DNA of 10,105 nt from contig JBBAGE010000086.1 in the NCBI GenBank assembly GCA_041655055.1, positions 1 through 10,105 on the forward strand, written 5' to 3'. The position numbers and the translations under genes are program-made. Source of the DNA: JBBAGE01 sp041655055 (GTDB taxonomy: Bacteria > Pseudomonadota > Alphaproteobacteria > Rhodobacterales > Rhodobacteraceae). The notes beneath the pieces were generated by a model. The model made no database searches. It was not told where the DNA came from and saw only the letters and a list, made by a program, of their open reading frames with translations. Positions 5,302 through 10,105 of this stretch are shown here, one piece after another; position 1 is the first letter of the stretch; every line of letters starts with the position of its first letter.

Positions 5302-6339
5302 CTAAGCGGCTTCTGCCCGCAAGGCGTCGCGCGCGTCATGGACCAGCGCCATATCCGCGCCGGGGCGATGCGCGCCCTCGGACAAAATCCGCCGCCATTG
5401 CCGCGCGCCCGGCCGGCCTGCGAACAGGCCCAGCATATGCCGGGTAATCTGCGCCAGCTTGCCGCCACCTGCCAGATGCGCGGCGATATAGGGGGCCATC
5501 GCATCCACCACGGCGAACGGGTCTTGCGCGCCGTCGCCCGCGCCAAAGATATCGCGATCCGCTGCCAACAGGATATCGCCGGGCCGCTGATAGGCCGCGC
5601 GCCCGATCATCACCCCGTCCATTCCAGCGGCCAGATGGGCGCGGGCTTCGGCCAGCGATCCCACCCCGCCATTAAGCGACAGATGCAGATCGGGGAAATC
5701 ACGTTTCATCTGATAGACGAGCGGATAATCGAGCGGTGGAATTTCGCGGTTATCCTTGGGGCTTAGCCCCTTGAGCCAGGCCTTGCGCGCATGGATGATC
5801 ACGCGGCCCACCCCGGCGGCGCGCACCGCATCGAGAAAGGCCGGCAGCACGTCGCGCGGTTCCTGATCATCGACGCCGATGCGGCATTTTACCGTGACCT
5901 CGGCCCCCGGCGTGGCGGCGATCATCGCAGCCACGCATTCGGCCACAAGGCCCGGCGATTTCATCAAGACCGCGCCGAATGTGCCCGATTGCACCCGGTC
6001 CGAAGGGCAGCCGACATTGAGGTTGATCTCATCATAGCCCGCATCCGCGCCCATCCGCGCCGCCTGTGCCAGTTCCACAGGGTCCGCGCCGCCAAGCTGC
6101 AACGCCAGCGGATGTTCGGCGGACGAAAATTCCAGCAAATGCCGCGCATCCCCGCGCACCAGCGCCGGCGATGTCACCATTTCGGTATAAAGCAGCGCGT
6201 GGCGGCTGAGTTGGCGGTGGAAATAGCGGCAATGACGATCGGTCCAGTCAAGCATGGGGGCCACGCTCAGCCTTGCGGCGGCGCGGGCGCGGTGATTGGG
6301 ATCTGGGGTCATATCGGCCATCGGACTTTCGGATCTCAT
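5302..6339 (-). CDS. dusA: tRNA dihydrouridine(20/20a) synthase DusA
   Basis: DusA is an FMN- and NADPH-dependent enzyme that reduces uridine 20/20a in the tRNA D-loop. The protein matches E. coli DusA nearly end to end: RLSVAPMLDWTDRHCRYF at about 23-40, YTEMVT at 51-56, ALQLGG at 79-84 and YDEINLNVGCPSDRV at 102-116 with the catalytic Cys111. The IIHARKAWLKGLSPK block, the SLNGG FMN-phosphate site, DGVMIGRAAYQ and the C-terminal HMLGLF.G.PGARQWRR helix follow. The start is uncertain: ATGs at 6348, 6339, 6321 and 6312 are all in frame before the conserved part and none has a strong ribosome site; 6339 gives 345 residues. The frame stays open upstream to 6621, but that part overlaps cysG and looks unnatural. 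It starts about 40 bp after cysG, probably in one operon. Confidence 0.95.
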   Translation of the reverse strand: MRSESPMADMTPDPNHRARAAARLSVAPMLDWTDRHCRYFHRQLSRHALLYTEMVTSPALVRGDARHLLEFSSAEHPLALQLGGADPVELAQAARMGADAGYDEINLNVGCPSDRVQSGTFGAVLMKSPGLVAECVAAMIAATPGAEVTVKCRIGVDDQEPRDVLPAFLDAVRAAGVGRVIIHARKAWLKGLSPKDNREIPPLDYPLVYQMKRDFPDLHLSLNGGVGSLAEARAHLAAGMDGVMIGRAAYQRPGDILLAADRDIFGAGDGAQDPFAVVDAMAPYIAAHLAGGGKLAQITRHMLGLFAGRPGARQWRRILSEGAHRPGADMALVHDARDALRAEAA

Positions 6340-6379
6340 GGGCTGCATGTGGGGGATCAACGCGCGGATGTAAACCGTA

Positions 6380-7372
6380 TCAGCCCTGCGGCCCGCCAAC
6401 CCCGGGCACGATTTCCACCCAAAGACCAGCGGCACGGGCGGCAGCAACGGCCGGGGCCAACGCCGAGTCGGCGCCGGGATCAGCCCCCGCCACCAGCCGC
6501 ACGACGTTTGCGCCTGCGCGCGCGGCCGCCACCTCGGCCTGCAGGGCGGGCGCGCCGGGCGCAAGGCGCACCCGTTCGGCATCGCGGCGCGCGAGTTCCA
6601 GCAGATCATCCGCCCCGGCATGCCCGAAAAACACCATATCCGCCTCCTGCAGCCTTTGCACGGCGCGCAGGGTCAGCAGATCGGGCGCGCCCGGCCCGGT
6701 GCCCACCAGCGTCAGCGCACCCGCCGGTGCGCCATCCGGGGCACCCCCCGCCGCAATCGCATCGTGCAACATGTCGCGCGCTGCATCACCCGCGCCGCGC
6801 GTAAACAGCCGCCGGGGCGCGCCGGCAAAGGCCCAGACCCAAAAGCCGCGCCGCGCCGCATGGGGCACGCGGGCGGCCACCGCAGCGCGCAACCCACCGG
6901 CCAGCGCCACGAAATCGCCCAGCCGTGGTTCCAGCATTTCCTCAAGCCGGGTCTTGATCTGGCGCGCCAGAACCGGGGCCGCGCCCTCGGTGCCAATGGC
7001 CACCACCAACGGATCGCGATCAACGATGGATGGCGTGATCGCATTGCATAAATGCGGCTGATCAACCACGTTGACCACGACGCCCGCCGCATGCGCCATT
7101 GCCGCAATCGCCCCATCATGATCCGCGCAGCCCGAGCCGATGAACACCAGCGCGGCACCGCGAAACCGCGCCGGGGTGATCGGGGCGGTATCATGGCCAA
7201 TGCGCCCCGCCGCCACCAAAGCCGCCAGTTCCGGCCCCAATTTGGGCGCCAGAACGGTGATCCGCGCCTCGGTCTTGAGCATCAGCCGCGCCTTTTGCGC
7301 CGCCTGGTCGCCGCCGCCCACGATCACAACATCGCGCCCGGCCATCTGCAGGAACATCGGAAAAAATTTCAT
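6380..7372 (-). CDS. cysG: Siroheme synthase CysG with shortened methylase domain
   Basis: The N-terminal part (about 1-205) is a precorrin-2 dehydrogenase/sirohydrochlorin ferrochelatase module that makes siroheme for sulfite and nitrite reductases. It has the NAD-binding VVIVGGGDQAAQKARL at 15-30, the catalytic Asp104 in NVVDQP, and PSIVDRDPLVVAIGTEG then APVLARQIKTRLE up to 144. Thr128 stands where Salmonella CysG has its phosphoserine. The second part (218-330) starts like a uroporphyrinogen-III methyltransferase (VGTGPGAPDLLTLRAVQ), but the usual RLKGGDP..FGRG motif is degraded to RLVAGADPGADSA. The protein stops after about 113 residues, where full domains run about 240. The methylase part is thus probably inactive. 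The start at 7372 is 8 bp after the upstream gene's stop, with GAGG upstream; a start at 7414 would overlap that gene. Confidence 0.9.
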   Translation of the reverse strand: MKFFPMFLQMAGRDVVIVGGGDQAAQKARLMLKTEARITVLAPKLGPELAALVAAGRIGHDTAPITPARFRGAALVFIGSGCADHDGAIAAMAHAAGVVVNVVDQPHLCNAITPSIVDRDPLVVAIGTEGAAPVLARQIKTRLEEMLEPRLGDFVALAGGLRAAVAARVPHAARRGFWVWAFAGAPRRLFTRGAGDAARDMLHDAIAAGGAPDGAPAGALTLVGTGPGAPDLLTLRAVQRLQEADMVFFGHAGADDLLELARRDAERVRLAPGAPALQAEVAAARAGANVVRLVAGADPGADSALAPAVAAARAAGLWVEIVPGVGGPQG

Positions 7373-7380
7373 CTTGTGCC

Positions 7381-8385
7381 TCAGGCTGCCTCGGGTTGCA
7401 GCCGCGCATCCCATATCGCACGGGCCATATCAAGCGCCACCTCGCCCTCGGCGGCACCCAGCGTATCCAGCGCCAGCGCCGCCGTGCCCACGACAACGGC
7501 AGTGGCAAAGGCATCCTCAAGCCCGCCCTGCCAGAGCCGGGACAGATCCGCAGGCCGGTGCGCGGCATCCGCCAGCCGGCGCGCAGCCGCATCCGCGATC
7601 AGTGGCGCAACGGATGGCTGCCAGCTTTTGCCCCCGCGCAGACCATGCAGCAGGATTTCCTTGCCGGGATGGCGTTCGAATTCGCCGCCGCCACCTTTGA
7701 TCACAGTCAGGTTTTCCAGCCCCAGCGCCGCGCAGGCATCGCTTTGCAAGGCGCGGTAGGGCGGGTGAAACACGCCCTGCACCGCCGCAACCGCACCGGC
7801 GGGATTCAGCACCCGCAACACTGTGTTGATGATCGATCGCAGGCCCAGAACCTCGCGCAGGCGCAGCAATTCCAGCGCGCGGGGGGCAAAGCATTCAAGC
7901 GGCAGATAGACGATCCCGCTGGCATCAAGCAACGCCGCCGCCTCATCCACGCTGGCGGCCTGCGCGATCCCGGCATGGCTCAGCGCGCCGCGCACGCTGG
8001 CGGCAGGGTTCTCCTGCGCATTCCAGCCATGCAGCAACACCGGATAGCCCGCCCGCGCCACGAGCCGCGCCGACAGCAAAAACCACGGCACCCCCCGGCT
8101 GCGCCCCGCCGCATAAGACGGCCAGTCGAGCGAGGGCCGCAGCCCCGGCCAATCGGGCAGGATTTCGCTCAGGGCCCGGGCGAAACCGGCGATCTCGGGC
8201 GCTTCTTCGCCGCGATAGCGCATCAACATCAGCAATGCACCCACGGCTTCGGGGGCGGCATCACCTGCAAGGATCAGTCGCATGGCGGCATGGGCCTCGG
8301 GCTCGGTCAGCGCGCGTGCGCGGCCGGGGCCGCGCCCCAGAATGCGGACATAGGGGGCCAGCGATGTGACGGGCGCAAGTGACAT
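7381..8385 (-). CDS. TrpD2/YbiB-like glycosyltransferase family protein
   Basis: This 334-residue protein resembles anthranilate phosphoribosyltransferase (TrpD) but belongs with the TrpD2/YbiB branch, whose E. coli member binds nucleic acid and is not a tryptophan enzyme. The helical N-terminal domain (about 10-80) is followed by a nucleoside-phosphorylase-like core. The TrpD PRPP loop GTGGD is absent; in its place is YAAGRSRGVPWFLLSARL at 91-108. Then come VLLHGWNAQENP (116-127), LPLECFAPRALELLRLREVL (161-180), GLRSIINTVLRVLNPAGA (181-198), GVFHPPYRAL (204-213) and VIKGGGGEFER (228-238). It is the first gene of the apparent operon with cysG (8 bp gap) and dusA. The ribosome site before ATG 8385 is weak (AAG). 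The family placement is good; the function is unknown. Confidence 0.82.
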   Translation of the reverse strand: MSLAPVTSLAPYVRILGRGPGRARALTEPEAHAAMRLILAGDAAPEAVGALLMLMRYRGEEAPEIAGFARALSEILPDWPGLRPSLDWPSYAAGRSRGVPWFLLSARLVARAGYPVLLHGWNAQENPAASVRGALSHAGIAQAASVDEAAALLDASGIVYLPLECFAPRALELLRLREVLGLRSIINTVLRVLNPAGAVAAVQGVFHPPYRALQSDACAALGLENLTVIKGGGGEFERHPGKEILLHGLRGGKSWQPSVAPLIADAAARRLADAAHRPADLSRLWQGGLEDAFATAVVVGTAALALDTLGAAEGEVALDMARAIWDARLQPEAA

Positions 8386-8467
8386 GATGACTTCGCTTTC
8401 GCCGGATCAGAACCCCGACAGAGTGCCGCAACCCGCTCCCCGGCGCAAGGCCCGGCCCCATATGCAA

Positions 8468-8491
8468 AAGGGCGCCCCGAAAGGCGCCCTT
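8468..8491 (-). terminator. Intrinsic terminator of the outer-membrane protein gene
   Basis: AAGGGCGCC at 8468-8476 pairs perfectly with GGCGCCCTT at 8483-8491 around a six-base loop. On the minus strand the hairpin runs into TTTT, about 20 bp after the stop codon of the outer-membrane barrel gene. It separates that gene from the TrpD2-like operon. Confidence 0.88.
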
Positions 8492-8512
8492 CGCAATCCG
8501 GTCAACCGGGGA

Positions 8513-9133
8513 TCAGAAGCGCATGGAAACCCGCGCGCTCAGCGTGGTGGCGCTGACATCGCCGTCTGGCACGGCCCCACCGAAATCACCCCATTCGTGC
8601 TGCAGCACTTCGCCACCGATCGACACGCGGTCGGTCAGCATGTATTGCACACCGGCACCATAGAAATAGCCGGTATCGCTTTCAGACACACCACCGATCG
8701 TGGCATTGGCATGGGCCGCACCGGCGGTGCCATAGACCAGCGCCTGACCAAAGCCGACCCCTGCGCGCAGTTTGGCGCGGGTGACGTTGTCGAGTGACGC
8801 GACATCATCAATAGCAATGTCGGCCTGATCATGGTCGATTTCGCCACCCAGAACGAAATTGCCGAAATCGAAGTTATAACCGGCATGAACGCCGTAAAGC
8901 AAATCATCGGCTTCGGCTTCGCCAAGGTCACTGTCAAAATTCAGCCAACCATTGCCAAGCTGCACACCGATATAGGGGCCGGTCCAGTCGATGCGGGTGG
9001 CAACCGGCATCACCGGAGCAGGCGTAATGACCGGAGTGGGGGCAGGCTCGGCCAGACCGCCGGCGAATGCGGGCGCGGACAGGGCAACGACGATTGCCGT
9101 CGTCGAGGCCACGAGGGGGATGCGATATTTCAT
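8513..9133 (-). CDS. Outer-membrane beta-barrel protein, opacity type
   Basis: This is a 206-residue small outer-membrane barrel of the opacity/OmpA-transmembrane (OMP_b-brl) kind. Residues 1-24 form a clear signal peptide, with a basic start, a hydrophobic core and the AFA cleavage site. A Pro-rich linker (about 29-44, PAPTPVITPAPV) follows. The mature part begins with WTGPYIGVQLGNGW and alternates strand-like stretches (YGVHAGYNFDF, FVLGGEIDHD, AKLRAGVGF, GYFYGAGVQYML, VSIGGEVLQHEW), as expected for eight strands. It ends ARVSMRF, the terminal Phe needed for BAM-dependent insertion. The start has an excellent AAAGGAG. It has its own terminator at 8468-8491, so it is probably monocistronic. 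The precise role (structural, adhesion or stress) cannot be told. Confidence 0.88.
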   Translation of the reverse strand: MKYRIPLVASTTAIVVALSAPAFAGGLAEPAPTPVITPAPVMPVATRIDWTGPYIGVQLGNGWLNFDSDLGEAEADDLLYGVHAGYNFDFGNFVLGGEIDHDQADIAIDDVASLDNVTRAKLRAGVGFGQALVYGTAGAAHANATIGGVSESDTGYFYGAGVQYMLTDRVSIGGEVLQHEWGDFGGAVPDGDVSATTLSARVSMRF

Positions 9134-9348
9134 TTGCTCACTCCTTTATCGCTTTTTAAAGCGTGTTTGCCCTGCGTTCGTCGCAAGGTATGCCCCGATA
9201 TGGAATGCCATCGCGGTGAAGGTCAAAGGCGGGTTTGGAGCTTTGGGAACCACCGGGCAGAATGCGCAATCTTGCGCCGAAAAGGGCCGCGAACGGGGGA
9301 TAAATGCCGGCGAAAACCAGCCGGTTCCGCGTGCCCGGATCACAAGTT

Positions 9349-9354
9349 TGTCAA
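9349..9354 (-). promoter_or_regulatory. Possible -35 box upstream of the outer-membrane gene
   Basis: On the minus strand TTGACA lies at 9354-9349, in the 270 bp between the ABC-F gene stop and the outer-membrane gene start. No convincing -10 appears at 16-18 bases. A promoter here would give a leader of about 190 bases. The leader also holds CCGGC/GCCGG (9307-9311 with 9320-9324) and GCTTT-TT-AAAGC (9151-9162) just before the ribosome site. Confidence 0.25.
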
Positions 9355-9403
9355 GGAACCCAAAACTGTGACACTGTTGCAACGGGTGGCATTCGAGGCG
9401 ATC

Positions 9404-10105
9404 TTAGCCAGCCTTTTCGGCCAGTGCCAACCATTCTTCTTCGGCGGCATTCAAGGCGTCCTGGCGTTCGACCAGCGCCTTGCTGGCCTTGTCGAATTTT
9501 GCGGGCGCGGTGGAAAACAGATCGGGATCGGCCAGGAATTCGCTCAGCTTGGCGATCTCGGCCTCAAGCCGGGCGATCTCGGCGGGCAAAGCGTCCAGCC
9601 GGTGCTGTTCGGTAAAGCTGAGCTTGCCCCCCGGCGCGGCAGGTGCGGCATCGGCTTTGGGCTTGGCCGCTTTGGCGGGGGTCTTGGTGGCGGGCGCCGC
9701 ATCCTCGCCCCGTTGGGCGCGATAATCGCTCCAGCCCCCGGCATAAAGCGTGGCATTGCCATCGCCTTCCATCGCCACGGTCATCGAGGCGACCCGGTCG
9801 ATGAAATCGCGGTCATGGCTGACCAGCAGCACCGTGCCATCGAAATCGGTCAGCAATTCCTGCAACAGATCGAGCGTTTCGATATCAAGATCGTTGGTCG
9901 GTTCATCGAGCACCAGCAGGTTGCTTTCGCGCGCCATGATCCGCGCCAGCAGCAGCCGCGCCTTTTCGCCCCCCGAAAGCGCGCGCACCGGCGCGCGCAC
10001 CTGTTCATCGGTGAACAGAAAATCCTTCAGATACCCCACCACATGCCGGGGCTGACCGCGCACCATGATCTGATCGGCCTTGCCCGAAACCCGCATGCCT
10101 TCATC
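9404..10105 (-). CDS. uup: ABC-F ATPase, Uup type, C-terminal part
   Basis: This is the partial 3' part (233 residues visible) of a duplicated-ATPase ABC-F protein; the frame is open at the right edge, so the first ATPase domain and the Walker A of the second lie outside. What is visible is the second ATPase domain: signature LSGGEKARLLLARIM at about 43-57, Walker B NLLVLDEPTNDLD at 62-74 and switch VLLVSHDRDFID at 92-103. A Lys/Ala/Pro-rich linker (about 134-160) and the C-terminal coiled-coil typical of Uup follow (EIARLEAEIAKLSEFL, then DALNAAEEEWLALAEKAG). ABC-F proteins are soluble and act on ribosomes. The C-terminal domain of E. coli Uup binds DNA, and loss of Uup affects transposon excision. 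The domain layout favours Uup over EttA or YheS. Confidence 0.9.
   Translation of the reverse strand, partial: DEGMRVSGKADQIMVRGQPRHVVGYLKDFLFTDEQVRAPVRALSGGEKARLLLARIMARESNLLVLDEPTNDLDIETLDLLQELLTDFDGTVLLVSHDRDFIDRVASMTVAMEGDGNATLYAGGWSDYRAQRGEDAAPATKTPAKAAKPKADAAPAAPGGKLSFTEQHRLDALPAEIARLEAEIAKLSEFLADPDLFSTAPAKFDKASKALVERQDALNAAEEEWLALAEKAG

Noticed and set aside
6340..6621. N-terminal extension of the dusA frame up to 6621
   Set aside because: It overlaps the end of cysG, reads as Arg/Pro/Trp-rich sequence unlike any DusA N-terminus, and several nearer ATGs precede the conserved start.
5791..6804. Long + strand open frame (337 residues) opposite dusA and cysG
   Set aside because: It is rich in His, Arg and Pro, lacks any recognisable motif, and lies antisense to two well-supported genes.
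7396..8382. Long + strand open frame (328 residues) opposite the TrpD2-like gene
   Set aside because: It matches the extent of the real gene almost exactly, as expected of an antisense shadow in GC-rich DNA, and its Arg/Gln-rich product has no recognisable domain.

Overview
The window looks like chromosomal DNA of an alphaproteobacterium, most likely of the Rhodobacterales (Rhodobacteraceae/Roseobacter type). The reasons are the high GC content with strong G/C preference at third codon positions, the CcmI–RuvX–DUF1289 gene run, a CysG with a shortened methylase part beside a TrpD2-type protein, and an opacity-type outer-membrane barrel. No mobile element, CRISPR array, tRNA or rRNA was recognised. 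Most of the window is ordinary housekeeping sequence.

Left part (1-1860): an unresolved left-edge segment, a promoter region with an AT-rich palindrome, an MdaB-type NAD(P)H:quinone oxidoreductase gene (+), and a gene for an unrecognised 62-residue membrane protein (+). The latter converges on an iron-type superoxide dismutase gene (-) across a two-way intrinsic terminator. A quinone reductase and a superoxide dismutase side by side give this end an oxidative-stress flavour.

Middle (1997-4762): a tightly packed + strand operon, ccmI – ruvX – DUF1289, joined by ATGA start/stop overlaps. It meets a TSUP-family (TauE/SafE) membrane transporter gene (-), with the two stop codons overlapping. Upstream of the transporter is a roughly 540 bp stretch with no credible gene but a dense run of inverted repeats (4858-5149), the best candidate here for something undescribed.

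Right part (5302-10105), all on the minus strand: a TrpD2/YbiB-like gene, a cysG whose C-terminal methylase domain is shortened and degenerate, and dusA (tRNA dihydrouridine synthase), probably one operon. Before it lie an outer-membrane beta-barrel gene with its own terminator and the 3' part of an ABC-F (Uup-type) ATPase gene that runs off the right edge.

The genes do not form one dedicated pathway. The links visible in the sequence are redox/stress (mdaB, sodB), cytochrome c maturation next to RuvX, and siroheme synthesis next to tRNA modification. The items most worth following up are the structured gap at 4763-5301 and the shortened CysG.
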